Source: an uncultured Prevotella sp. (GTDB lineage: Bacteria; Bacteroidota; Bacteroidia; Bacteroidales; Bacteroidaceae). Taken from it: a stretch of DNA of 64,000 nucleotides. The notes beneath the pieces were generated by a model, which did not search any database, had not been told where the DNA came from, and worked only from the letters and a program-made list of their open reading frames with translations. The DNA is taken from assembly GCA_944319945.1 (NCBI GenBank), contig CALUFN010000004.1, forward strand, positions 1 through 64,000, read 5' to 3'. A program made the translations under genes and the position numbers. Positions 52,346-60,847 of this stretch are shown here, piece by piece. Each line of letters begins with the position of its first letter. Position 1 is the first letter of the stretch.

Positions 52346-53285
52346 AATCAGGATAGGCTATGCGGCGCGCCTCGCCCGTGAAGCATTTGTAGAGCGAGGC
52401 CGTTGTCTGCGTGGCGGCCACCATTAGCGGGCTGCGCTTGCCGCCTATCTTTACGTCGATTACCGGTATGCCGAGCAGGCGCATCTTAAGTTCTTTGGTA
52501 AGGTCGGCGGGCACGTTGCCGCGCATTTCTACGGCGATGCCGTGTACGAGCCGGTCTACGTAAGGGCGGTAAGGCTCCATCACGTCGTCGGCCAAGCAGT
52601 AGGCGTTGTATCGGTTGTGGTGGTGTATGCCGAGCGTGGGCAGCAGCCCGCTCGACACGAGCGAGCGGGCCACTACGGCGCGCAGTATGGCATAGCCGTA
52701 GTTGAGCAGGTTGTTTGGCGGCGCGCCTTCGCGGTCGCGCGTGAACGGGCCGGGCACGGGCACGCCGGCGAACAGGCTTTTCCAATAGTACGCCGCGGCG
52801 CGGGCTTCGAGGTTGTCGGCGTCGCCGCTGCGCACGTCGGCCGACCAACGGCGCATGCATCCCGTCTCGGCCCCGGCGCACTCGGCCAGCACCTCTGCCT
52901 GGTTGTCGATCTTCGCCTTCACCGTCTGCTGCCAAAGCTGCTTCTTCAGCGGTATCGAGGCGCTTATCTGGTCGCGGAAGCGTTCGCTCTGCACGGTGTT
53001 GCCGCACAAGGGCAGCATCAGGCCCACGGGCATGCCCCGGCCGTCGCACGTAACGACGGCGCAGTTGTTTTCCAACAACGCCTCGAGCAGTCCGTGCGTA
53101 ACGGTTATCCGCCTGTTGTCGAGCACCGCTACGCCGATGTCCTCCACCGGTATCGTCCTTACGGCCTCTCGCTTCAGCGCCTCGGGCACTCCGGCCTTCT
53201 CCGCCTCGGGCAGTCGGATAACCATCTGCCTGTCTTTCAGCGAGAGATAGGCCGGAGAGGTGAAGCATAGTGTGCGCTTAATCAT
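52335..53285 (-). CDS. cas1: CRISPR-associated integrase Cas1 (type II)
   Basis: Encodes 316 residues. Integrates new spacers with Cas2. The N-terminal beta-domain includes RTLCFTSPAYLSLKDRQMVI and IPVEDIGVAVLDNRRITVTHGLLEALL. The catalytic helical domain has Glu in DNLEARAAAYYWKSLF, His in LPTLGIHHHNRYNAYCLADDVMEPYRPYVD and the following acidic pair (Asp-Asp and Glu). Length is usual for type II. It lies 18 nt after cas9 on the same strand. The 3' end touches the 16-bp tandem repeat. Confidence 0.97.
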   Translation of the reverse strand: MIKRTLCFTSPAYLSLKDRQMVIRLPEAEKAGVPEALKREAVRTIPVEDIGVAVLDNRRITVTHGLLEALLENNCAVVTCDGRGMPVGLMLPLCGNTVQSERFRDQISASIPLKKQLWQQTVKAKIDNQAEVLAECAGAETGCMRRWSADVRSGDADNLEARAAAYYWKSLFAGVPVPGPFTRDREGAPPNNLLNYGYAILRAVVARSLVSSGLLPTLGIHHHNRYNAYCLADDVMEPYRPYVDRLVHGIAVEMRGNVPADLTKELKMRLLGIPVIDVKIGGKRSPLMVAATQTTASLYKCFTGEARRIAYPDLRL

Positions 53286-53303
53286 GGCTACTTCGTTTTT
53301 TTA

Positions 53304-56300
53304 TTAGTATTCGCCTACGGCAACTATTTGGCCGAGGTGGTTGACACGGACTTTGACTATTTTATCTAATCCAGTTAAAGATCGCATATTCTTCCATGTT
53401 ATTCCTTTTAACATTTTATTATCCTCAACCGTAGTTTCCAAATGGTGTCTAAAATGATAATTCTTCGTCGATATTTTCTGTACCCTGAACAGGTTTTTGC
53501 TTATATCGGCGTAGTTCTTAGGATCGAGCAAGTCGGTTTCCTTCGGGTCGAAGCCAGTCTGTTCGTTAGGGAAAACGAAATATTCGTTCTGTTTCATCGT
53601 GAAGAGGAACTGCCAGCCTTCGTCCTTCTTGTAATCGTGGTCGATTACGGGCAGATGCTGTATGGCGCGGGCCGTGGCTTCGTAGAACGACACGACGTGT
53701 TCCTGCAGGTTGCCGTCGGCGTCGCGGAATATGGCCACATGGTGGTTGTTGCTCGTGCTTACGAAGTCGACGGGCTGTCGGCGGCCGTCGGCGTCGAGCA
53801 CGGGCCTGCCGCAGTTGTCGTGCTTGTCGTGCAGCGCAACGGCGTTGCTTACACCTGTGATGGTGACGCGCTTTATCCTTATGCCTTTTTCCTTGTTGAG
53901 CCAGATCGGGTTTTCGTCGAGGTTGGAGAACGCTTTTTGGGCGTCGCCGCCGAACTGTTCGAGGCGTTCCTTAAGTATGTCTCTCACCCGTTTGTCTATC
54001 ACTTTGTCAACTTTCAAGTCTTTCGACACTTCCTTACGTTGCGTGAATATGTTTTGAAGCGTTACGGTTTTCACTTTCGACGGAACTTTGCGTGTGTGCG
54101 ACTTGTCGGTGAACAGCGGGTTCTTGTCGAGGCTGTTCTTTCCGGTAAACGCCTTTTTGGCGTCTCCGCGGCACATCCTCAGCCTTTCGAGCAGGGCATC
54201 GCGGTAGCGCTTGTCGGCCACGGTCATTATCTTTTCCTCATTGAACGAGGCGTTTACTTTTTCCTCTTTCGTGTCGTAACGCCTTATGCAGCCGTATATT
54301 GTCTCGTTGTGCAGCTGTCCGCGCGGCGTAAGCTGCACTTTCTTCTTCACTCCGTTTTTCACCTTGAAAATGTTCACGTTGCGCGTAACGACCTTGTTTT
54401 TCGCCTTTATCGAAACGAGCACGCTTTCGAGTTGGCGCTTCGCCTCGGCGCGGAACTCGTCGAGCGGCATTGGCGGACGGAACCTCAGCTTGCCGCCCTT
54501 GTCGCGGTAAAGTTCCTTACGCTCTATGGCGTATATGCTGCCGCCCTTGTCACTGCGCGCGTTAAGGTTGTTAAGGTATTGTATGAAGCTCGGCTTGGTG
54601 AAGGCTATGGTCAGCGCGTCCATTGCGTGGTGGCGGTGGTCGTTGCGCTTTGTCCAGTCCTTTATGCGGCGTATGCGCCGCCCGTCCTTGTCTTGCACTA
54701 TTTCGGTCAGCCCGAGCCGGTCGTACTTGTCCCAGTTAAGCTCCTTCATCATGTCTACGAGCTGCCAGTCCTCGCGCAGGCGGTCGGTAACCGACCCCGT
54801 GGTCGAAGTAACCCTCCTAGCCGCTTCCTCCAATATCTCGTGCGCCTTGCGGGCTATGTATTGCGTGTCGTTGAGGTCGCGGTTTATGAACCCGTCGGGT
54901 ATGTCTTCCTCGGCCGTCAGCAGCCTGTTGCGTTTCGTCTTGCTTATCGCGCCTTTGGCGAACATTGCCTCTACGCGTTTCTCGTAAGCGTCGAGTCCGG
55001 CCTTTTCGTATTTTCTGAGCACATAGTCGCGCGCCGTCATGTTGCTTTTCTCTATGTTCACGCTCCTTGACTCGAGCGTCTTATTGGAGAAAGAGTCGTC
55101 GAAGAGCTTCGCCTGCGGAATGATGTGTTCCACGTCGAACTCCTTGCTGAACAGTTTTTCGCGCGGTATGTACGTATCCGAGTAAAGCGTATGGAATCCG
55201 TTTTCCTTCAGTTCGAGGTAAAGGCGGTATTTTATTATGTCGTTGCGGCTGGGGTTCTGCATGCCGAACTCTTCCTTAAGTTCCTTGCGGTAAGCGTCGT
55301 TCTCGGCCGTGGCCTTGTTTATCGCCTTCACCATCTCGTCGCGCTCGGCGGCGCTCTTCTTCAGCTCGCGCGCCATCTCGACGCGTATCTCGTCGGGGCG
55401 GCCGTATTCGGCGATTGCCGAGTTGACGACGTTTATCATCTGGTTCAATATCTTCTCGACAACGGGGTTGCGCAGCGAGCCCCTCGGCAGTTCTTCCAGC
55501 TTGTCCTTCAGTTGCTTGCTTTCTATCTCGTCTTTGGTAAGCGAGCGCGCCGAATGGCGGTAGCCGGCGTACTGGCACGCCGTGCTGTATTCCAGCCCGT
55601 CTTTCATGTAAGGCAGTATCCTGCGCATGGCTTTCGCGCTAAGGCTGCCGTAGTCAGGCTCTAACGCCAGGGCGGCTATCACGGCGGCATACTCCCTGTC
55701 GAAACCGTAAAGGGCCGTTATCTTGCCTATCAGCTTTTCGTCGCCCGTGTTCGACTTGTCGCCCTCGTAAGAATACAGCAAGTGCCACAACCTGTAAGCC
55801 GGCTGCGCGGCGAAAGCCTTGCCCTCGAGCGACGAGTCGAAGCGCAGAATGTCCGTATTGAAACCGAGCGCGCCGAATATCGGCTCAATTACGCCCGTCA
55901 CTTCGCCGGCCGTCATCTTCGCGAAGTCGTAACTGCCGTGGCCGCTCATCTCGACTATCGCCTGGCACGCCTTCAAGAGCGCCGCCCGGGTTGTGTCGCC
56001 CTTTATCTCCTTATAGTTAAGGTCGAGCTCGGATGGGTTGTCGAAGAGCAGCTTCAGTATTTCCTTCTTGGTCATCTTCTCCTTGAAGGCCAGTTCCCTT
56101 ACGAGCGTCTCCTTTTCCTCTTGCGTAAGGAAGCGCTTGCCGCGCTTGCGCGTCGTAACGTTGCCGAACAAGTCGGCCGGCCCGTCCTGCGCCACCTCGC
56201 CCTTAACCTGCACGTTGTTCACCGTCTGCCAAAGGCGGAACTCCTGGTATAGCGGCGACGACTTCGGCGCTGCTTTCAGCCCTATGGTGCGCTTCTTCAT

Positions 56301-57512
56301 ACGGCCGTCAACCTCTACTTCAACCTCGCGGCTCTCGAACTCGCAGAAGCCTACAAGACCCTTCTGCGACTTCAGCGGGCGCTGGTAGAATATAGTTATG
56401 TCGCGTATCTCGTGCTTCAGTTCAGGCGTAAGCTCCTTGTGCCACCCGGCCTGCGTCTCCCAGATGCGCTCGAACTCGTCAAGGTAGTCCTGGCGGTAGA
56501 ACACTTGGTTCTTAAGGCTGCGGTTGGGGTCTTCGTCAAGCTCGGCCATCTGGTATTGGCCTACGGTCATGCCCTTGAAATACAGCTCCTTGCTGCGGTC
56601 GCTTATCGCCCCGAGGTATCCGCTCGAGTTCTTCATCTGCCCGTTTACTTTTTGCAACACTATGGCCAAACGCTCCAAGTCGAGCTTCGACCTCAGCGCC
56701 TCGTCGCGCCACTTATAGTTTTCAAGACGCAGCGCGTCGCCTTTAGTGTCGCGCTTTATGCCCTTAATGTCAAACGGCGCTGCGCATACGGCCCAAGTCT
56801 GCTTTTCGTTCTTGCCGGCAAGCTCGTTCTTAAGCGCGTCGGTGAGCACGTCAGGATAAAACTGTTTTTGGAAATCCCATATCCTGTCGAACTCCGCCTG
56901 CAGGTCGGAACGGTAAAAGTCGGGCACGTACTTCTTGCCGTTCCTCAACAAGCCCAAGGCATACTGCCCCGGGGTAAGCCCCTCGTCGTACAGCCGCTTG
57001 GCCACCTCCATGCCGTCAATCAGCCGCCCGTCCTCGCCGTCCTGCCTGGCCTTGCGGCTGCTCTTATAGCCGCGCTTCTTGTTGATCATCAGCAGCACGC
57101 GGGCCAGTTCTTCGAGCGTCACCTCCTCAGTAGCAGCCTTCGCCCTAAGCCGGCGCGTCTCGAAAGTAGTACGGTTGCCGTGCTCGGCCAGCACCGTATA
57201 GTCGGTTATCCACCCGTTGGCCTTCAGCAGGCCTACAAGACAGTCGCGGCGCATCTTGTAACGCTTAAGGTTGCGGCGCATGCCGCGCTTAAGAGTGCGT
57301 CCGGCACATGTGGATATACCTTTCCCGCTACAAAAGTCCTTCAAAGGGTCTTTACTTTCTTTTCCCGTTTTCGTACTTACGAAATCGTCGAGACTTATAA
57401 TACGAGAACCTATTTTTATTATCGACGACTTTTCGTTCTCATTCTCACTTTCATTCACCACGGCCCAGCCTATGCTGTTTGGGCCGAGGTCCAACCCGAG
57501 TATCCTTTTCAT
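53304..57512 (-). CDS. cas9: CRISPR-associated nuclease Cas9, type II-C
   Basis: Encodes 1402 residues. RNA-guided DNA nuclease. RuvC-I LGLDLGPNSIGW has Asp8; the Arg-rich bridge helix is at 72-89 (RTLKRGMRRNLKRYKMRR). RuvC-II IRVEMARELKK is near 707, HNH DVEHIIPQAKLFDDSFSNK near 792 (His about 794), and RuvC-III RHHAMDALTIAF near 960. The C-terminal WED/PAM-interacting part contains two similar blocks near 1100 and 1175 (RDALLERL...GDAKKAF and RDILKERL...GDAQKAF). No csn2 or cas4 is present, so II-C. All catalytic residues are intact. No tracrRNA is seen in the flanks; the likely one is at 15771-15856. Confidence 0.98.
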   Translation of the reverse strand: MKRILGLDLGPNSIGWAVVNESENENEKSSIIKIGSRIISLDDFVSTKTGKESKDPLKDFCSGKGISTCAGRTLKRGMRRNLKRYKMRRDCLVGLLKANGWITDYTVLAEHGNRTTFETRRLRAKAATEEVTLEELARVLLMINKKRGYKSSRKARQDGEDGRLIDGMEVAKRLYDEGLTPGQYALGLLRNGKKYVPDFYRSDLQAEFDRIWDFQKQFYPDVLTDALKNELAGKNEKQTWAVCAAPFDIKGIKRDTKGDALRLENYKWRDEALRSKLDLERLAIVLQKVNGQMKNSSGYLGAISDRSKELYFKGMTVGQYQMAELDEDPNRSLKNQVFYRQDYLDEFERIWETQAGWHKELTPELKHEIRDITIFYQRPLKSQKGLVGFCEFESREVEVEVDGRMKKRTIGLKAAPKSSPLYQEFRLWQTVNNVQVKGEVAQDGPADLFGNVTTRKRGKRFLTQEEKETLVRELAFKEKMTKKEILKLLFDNPSELDLNYKEIKGDTTRAALLKACQAIVEMSGHGSYDFAKMTAGEVTGVIEPIFGALGFNTDILRFDSSLEGKAFAAQPAYRLWHLLYSYEGDKSNTGDEKLIGKITALYGFDREYAAVIAALALEPDYGSLSAKAMRRILPYMKDGLEYSTACQYAGYRHSARSLTKDEIESKQLKDKLEELPRGSLRNPVVEKILNQMINVVNSAIAEYGRPDEIRVEMARELKKSAAERDEMVKAINKATAENDAYRKELKEEFGMQNPSRNDIIKYRLYLELKENGFHTLYSDTYIPREKLFSKEFDVEHIIPQAKLFDDSFSNKTLESRSVNIEKSNMTARDYVLRKYEKAGLDAYEKRVEAMFAKGAISKTKRNRLLTAEEDIPDGFINRDLNDTQYIARKAHEILEEAARRVTSTTGSVTDRLREDWQLVDMMKELNWDKYDRLGLTEIVQDKDGRRIRRIKDWTKRNDHRHHAMDALTIAFTKPSFIQYLNNLNARSDKGGSIYAIERKELYRDKGGKLRFRPPMPLDEFRAEAKRQLESVLVSIKAKNKVVTRNVNIFKVKNGVKKKVQLTPRGQLHNETIYGCIRRYDTKEEKVNASFNEEKIMTVADKRYRDALLERLRMCRGDAKKAFTGKNSLDKNPLFTDKSHTRKVPSKVKTVTLQNIFTQRKEVSKDLKVDKVIDKRVRDILKERLEQFGGDAQKAFSNLDENPIWLNKEKGIRIKRVTITGVSNAVALHDKHDNCGRPVLDADGRRQPVDFVSTSNNHHVAIFRDADGNLQEHVVSFYEATARAIQHLPVIDHDYKKDEGWQFLFTMKQNEYFVFPNEQTGFDPKETDLLDPKNYADISKNLFRVQKISTKNYHFRHHLETTVEDNKMLKGITWKNMRSLTGLDKIVKVRVNHLGQIVAVGEY

Positions 57513-57578
57513 GATATTATGTTATTAATATAAAATGAAGTAAAGAAAGAAGTTTTCATGATTAGTTGGTTAACGTAT

Positions 57579-57645
57579 TAAGAAAAATGCCTTGGCGTGA
57601 TATCCGTTTCGATTACGGATAAAGCGCAAGGCATTTTTATTCTTA
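57579..57645 (-). terminator. Terminator of miaB
   Basis: AAAAATGCCTTG 57583-57594 pairs with CAAGGCATTTTT 57627-57638, with a nested ATCCGT/ACGGAT stem (57603-57620) and TTAAGA/TCTTAA at the base. It lies between the miaB stop and the cas9 start and insulates the two. Confidence 0.8.
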
Positions 57646-59046
57646 ACTTTTAATCTCCTCTCCCATAAGCGTGGCGCTCGAGCTCGAGGTTATCCTTACG
57701 CGCACGGTGTCGCCGATGTGGCGGCTGCCCTTGTCGAAGACTACCACCTTGTTTTGCGAGGTGCGGCCGTAGAGCCGGGCGCGGCTGCGCTTGCTGAAGC
57801 CTTCGACGAGGACGTCGAACTCGCGGCCTACGTCGCGGGCGTTGCTCTCGGCCGAGAGGCGCGTCTGCAGGTCTATCATCTCGGCGAGGCGCCGCAGCTT
57901 CACTTCCTCGGGCACGTCGTCGGGCAGGTGCCTTGAGGCGTAGGTGCCGGGGCGCTCGCTGTACTTGAACATGAAGGCCGAGTCGTAGCCTACCTCGCGC
58001 ATGAGCGAGAGCGACGCTTGGTGGTCTTCCTCGGTCTCAGAGTGGTAGCCTACGAAGATGTCGGTGGTTATCGAGCAGTCGGGGATCATGCGGCGTATGG
58101 CGGCCACGCGGTCGAGATACCATTGGCGGGTGTACTTGCGGTTCATCAGCTTGAGTATGCGGTCTGATCCGCTCTGCACGGGCAGGTGGATGTGGCGGCA
58201 TATGTTGGGGTGTGCGGCTATCACGGCGAGCGTCTCGTCGCTCATGTCTTTGGGGTGGCTCGTGGTGAAGCGCACGCGCATGTCGGGGAACGTCTCGGCC
58301 ACGAGGGCGAGCAGCTCTGGGAAAGCCCCTCTCCGGTCCTCCCCGTGGGGGGAGGGGGCTTGGCTTGCGTCGCGGCTTGTGCTTTCAGGGGTAGCTTGTC
58401 TCTCTCCCTTATGGGTGAGCGGGAGGGGGCTTCTGTACGAGTTTACGTTTTGCCCTAAGAGGGTGACTTCCTTGTAGCCGCGGTCGTGCAGGTCGCGCAC
58501 TTCGCGGAGTATGCTCTCTGGGTCGCGGCTGCGTTCGCGGCCGCGGGTGTAGGGCACTATGCAGTAGTGGCAGAAGTTGTTGCAGCCGCGCATTATGCTG
58601 ACGAATCCGCCTACGTGGGTGCCGCAGAGGCGCCGGGGCACGACGTCGCGGTAGGTCTCGGTGGCGGACAGCTCTATGTTGACGGCCTTATGGCCGGTTT
58701 CGGCTTGGGCTATGAGGTCGGGCAGGGTGAGGTAGGCGTCGGGGCCGGCCACGAGGTCGGCGTGGTGGTGGTCTATGAGGTCTTGCTTCACGCGTTCGGC
58801 CATGCATCCGAGCACGCCTATTATGAGCCTCTTGCGGCTGCGGCGCGCGGCGTTGAGGGCCTCGAGGCGGTTGAGTATCTTCTGCTCGGCGTTGTCACGC
58901 ACGCTGCACGTGTTGAGGAATACGGCGTCGGCTTCGTCGAGGCTGTCGCACGTGTCGTAGCCGGCCATCTGCATCACGGAGGCTACTACTTCGCTGTCGG
59001 CCACGTTCATCTGGCAGCCGTAGGTTTCTATGTATAGTTTCTTCAT
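57643..59046 (-). CDS. miaB: tRNA-2-methylthio-N6-isopentenyladenosine synthase MiaB, with internal repeat-derived insertion
   Basis: Encodes 467 residues from ATG 59046 (MKKLYIETYGCQMN); an upstream in-frame start at 59091 is less likely. Radical-SAM methylthiotransferase acting on tRNA A37. The UPF0004 domain has ETYGCQMNVADSE, LNTCSVRDNAEQ and VLGCMAER (three cluster Cys). The radical SAM motif CNNFCHYCIVPYTRGRERSR follows, and TRAM closes the chain. Between LLGQNVNSY and FPELLALVAE, where homologs have a short linker, about 38 extra residues rich in Pro, Ser, Gly and Arg are encoded by a palindromic repeat (58322-58433). The frame is kept. Confidence 0.95.
   Translation of the reverse strand: MKKLYIETYGCQMNVADSEVVASVMQMAGYDTCDSLDEADAVFLNTCSVRDNAEQKILNRLEALNAARRSRKRLIIGVLGCMAERVKQDLIDHHHADLVAGPDAYLTLPDLIAQAETGHKAVNIELSATETYRDVVPRRLCGTHVGGFVSIMRGCNNFCHYCIVPYTRGRERSRDPESILREVRDLHDRGYKEVTLLGQNVNSYRSPLPLTHKGERQATPESTSRDASQAPSPHGEDRRGAFPELLALVAETFPDMRVRFTTSHPKDMSDETLAVIAAHPNICRHIHLPVQSGSDRILKLMNRKYTRQWYLDRVAAIRRMIPDCSITTDIFVGYHSETEEDHQASLSLMREVGYDSAFMFKYSERPGTYASRHLPDDVPEEVKLRRLAEMIDLQTRLSAESNARDVGREFDVLVEGFSKRSRARLYGRTSQNKVVVFDKGSRHIGDTVRVRITSSSSATLMGEEIKS
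58322..58433. repeat. Palindromic repeat inserted in frame within miaB
   Basis: The outer ends are inverted (AAGCCCCTCTCC at 58323-58334, GGGAGGGGGCTT at 58421-58432), with an internal CCTCCCCGTGGGGGGAGG palindrome near 58338-58355. Composition (G or C runs) differs from the surrounding coding sequence, and it encodes low-complexity PLPLTHKGERQ and APSPHGEDRRGAF on the minus strand. It behaves like a REP/RPE-type element. Confidence 0.75.
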
Positions 59047-59080
59047 CGTTTTATTTTTTATAGAAGTTAGAGAAGTTAAA

Positions 59081-59108
59081 GAAGTTATCACTCGCGAGTG
59101 ATAACTTC
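59081..59108. terminator. Perfect 28-bp palindrome between the beta-lactamase gene and miaB
   Basis: GAAGTTATCACTCG 59081-59094 and CGAGTGATAACTTC 59095-59108 are exact complements with no spacer; flanking GAAGTTAGAG and CTACCTTCTTT units extend the pairing. It probably ends the minus-strand operon upstream of miaB. Confidence 0.65.
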
Positions 59109-59118
59109 TCTACCTTCT

Positions 59119-60003
59119 TTAAATTCCAAAATTTATTATCGTCTTCGTTATTTCCCTTATCAGCCTTGCGTTCTCGCGCGGGCCGAGCTTCGAGTCTTTT
59201 ATCAGCACGGCTGCGTATATGCGGCGGCCGTCGGGCAGGATTACGGTGCCGGCGTCGTTGTCGGCTATCATGGTGCCGTCGTCGAGGGTGGCGCCCGTGC
59301 CCGTCTTGTGGGCGAGCGTCATGCCTGGGCTGAGTGCGGCGGCCATCTTGTCGGGTCCGGTAGCCGTGGCCTCGAGGGTGCGGCGCAGCAGGGCGGCGTA
59401 TCCGCCCGTTAGGATGCCGTCTTCGTATATCTTCCTGAACAGGCTGGCTACGGACAGCGGCGTAGAGCGGTTGTTGTACGAGCGCATGGGGCAGGCGTGC
59501 ATCGTGGCCTCGGTCTCGGTCAGGGCGAAGTCGGTCAGCCCTATGGCGCGCATCTCCCGGCTTACGGCCGCTATGCCGTCCGCCAGGCGTATTATCACGT
59601 CGCAGGCGTTGTTGTCGCTCAGGGCCACGCTGTAGTGGAGCAGGCTGTCAAGGCGTATGGTGAATGCGCCGTCGGGGTGCATCTTCAGCAGTGGGCTGTA
59701 TGTGTCTTTGTGCATCTCTGCGGCCTCCACGCGTATCAGCGTGTCGGTGGGCGTGCCGGCGCGCTGCATGCGGCGCAGGGCGGCCACGGCACCGTGGGTC
59801 TTGAAGACGCTCATCAGCGGATATGTCGAGTCGTTGTCGTAGGTGCCTGACAGGCCGTCGGCTATCCACGCTACGCCTACCCGGGCCTGCTTGCCTTCGA
59901 CCAGTGCGGCTATGCGCTCGTGCAGGGTCTGCGCCGTGACTGCGGCCGGCAGCATGATGGCGGCCAGTGCCGCGGCTATGAGTCTTGTCGGTCGATGGCG
60001 CAT
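59119..60003 (-). CDS. Class A beta-lactamase (subclass A2-like), exported
   Basis: Encodes 294 residues. Signal MRHRPTRLIAAALAAIMLPAAVTAQ. Active-site motifs in order: SVFK (Ser70 and Lys73 equivalents) in LMSVFKTHGAV; SDN in VALSDNNACDV; ETEATMH, the omega-loop Glu region; and KTG in LAHKTGTGATLDDG. This is the CfxA/CepA/PER-like pattern of Bacteroidota. It hydrolyses beta-lactams, likely cephalosporins, in the periplasm; spectrum unknown. It begins 1 nt past the stop of the DUF3108 gene, which suggests a resident chromosomal gene in an operon, not a recent mobile one. Confidence 0.9.
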   Translation of the reverse strand: MRHRPTRLIAAALAAIMLPAAVTAQTLHERIAALVEGKQARVGVAWIADGLSGTYDNDSTYPLMSVFKTHGAVAALRRMQRAGTPTDTLIRVEAAEMHKDTYSPLLKMHPDGAFTIRLDSLLHYSVALSDNNACDVIIRLADGIAAVSREMRAIGLTDFALTETEATMHACPMRSYNNRSTPLSVASLFRKIYEDGILTGGYAALLRRTLEATATGPDKMAAALSPGMTLAHKTGTGATLDDGTMIADNDAGTVILPDGRRIYAAVLIKDSKLGPRENARLIREITKTIINFGI

Positions 60004-60004
60004 G

Positions 60005-60823
60005 CTACTTCTTCGTTATGGACGTCGTCTTGTTCTTCACGCCCTTCATGTTGGTGAGGAAGGCTTTGGCCGAGCCGAACTTCAGGAACATGTCAAGGCG
60101 CACGGGCACGTGGTTGGCGTCGTCGGTGACGAAGAATCGGGCTATCTCGCGCCATTCGCCCTTGTCCTGCTCGGTGTAAGACAGCTCGAGGCAGCGGTAG
60201 CTCACGTCGTTGTCGGCCTTCACCGTGGTGCGTCCGAGGAATTTTATCTTGGCCGGGTTGAGGCTGTTGCCGTCGGCTATGCGGAAGTCAACCTCGTATC
60301 CGGCCTTCCAGTTGGCCGGGTCGAAGCTGCGTGCGCGGAGGAACATGTTCATCATGTCGTAGACGCACTGGCCGGGGTTCACTGTGCGCTTGTCCACGTG
60401 TCCGTCCTTATAGCGCCGGCTTTGCGTCACGCTGCAGTTGCCTCCGGGATACTTGTACCACACTTCGTCCACGGTGTAGCGTTTGCCCTCGAGCGCGCCC
60501 TTGCGGTAGTAGAGCGGGGCAAGGTCGAGCGTGGAGTAGCACAGCAGCGTGTCGCGCATCACGAATATCTTGTCCATCTTGCTGTTGCCTTTCGTGGTGA
60601 GGCTGGCGCGGTAGGCGTTTTGTCCGCCGTACTTGCTCTGTACTACGTACATCGAGGCCGTGCCCACCTTGACCCATACGAACTTCCAGTTGAAGTAGAG
60701 ATTGTAAGACAGGAACTCGCCCGACTTGAACGCCGTGTTCCTGAAGCTGCATTGCGCCGCAGCGTTGCCGGCCAGCCCGAGCATGGCGGCGAGCAACATT
60801 AAGATTTTCAGATGTTTCATCAT
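60005..60823 (-). CDS. DUF3108 domain-containing exported protein
   Basis: Encodes 272 residues. Signal MKHLKILMLLAAMLGLAGNAAAQ; the start is ATG 60823 or the next ATG, 60820. The beta-rich body follows the DUF3108 pattern: FKSGEFLSYNLYFNWKFVWVKVGTASM at the start, LTTKGNSKMDKIFVMRDTL, and NHVPVRLDMFLKFGSAKAFLTNMKG at the end. Function is not established for the family. It lies between the Ig-like lipoprotein and beta-lactamase genes with gaps of 24 and 1 nt, so all three are probably cotranscribed. Confidence 0.87.
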   Translation of the reverse strand: MMKHLKILMLLAAMLGLAGNAAAQCSFRNTAFKSGEFLSYNLYFNWKFVWVKVGTASMYVVQSKYGGQNAYRASLTTKGNSKMDKIFVMRDTLLCYSTLDLAPLYYRKGALEGKRYTVDEVWYKYPGGNCSVTQSRRYKDGHVDKRTVNPGQCVYDMMNMFLRARSFDPANWKAGYEVDFRIADGNSLNPAKIKFLGRTTVKADNDVSYRCLELSYTEQDKGEWREIARFFVTDDANHVPVRLDMFLKFGSAKAFLTNMKGVKNKTTSITKK

Positions 60824-60847
60824 GTGTCGTAGGTTTTCGTTACGGTC

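Noticed and set aside
57513..57642. Additional cas gene (csn2 or cas4) upstream of cas9
   Set aside because: The gap is 130 nt, holds only the miaB terminator, and the next gene is miaB.
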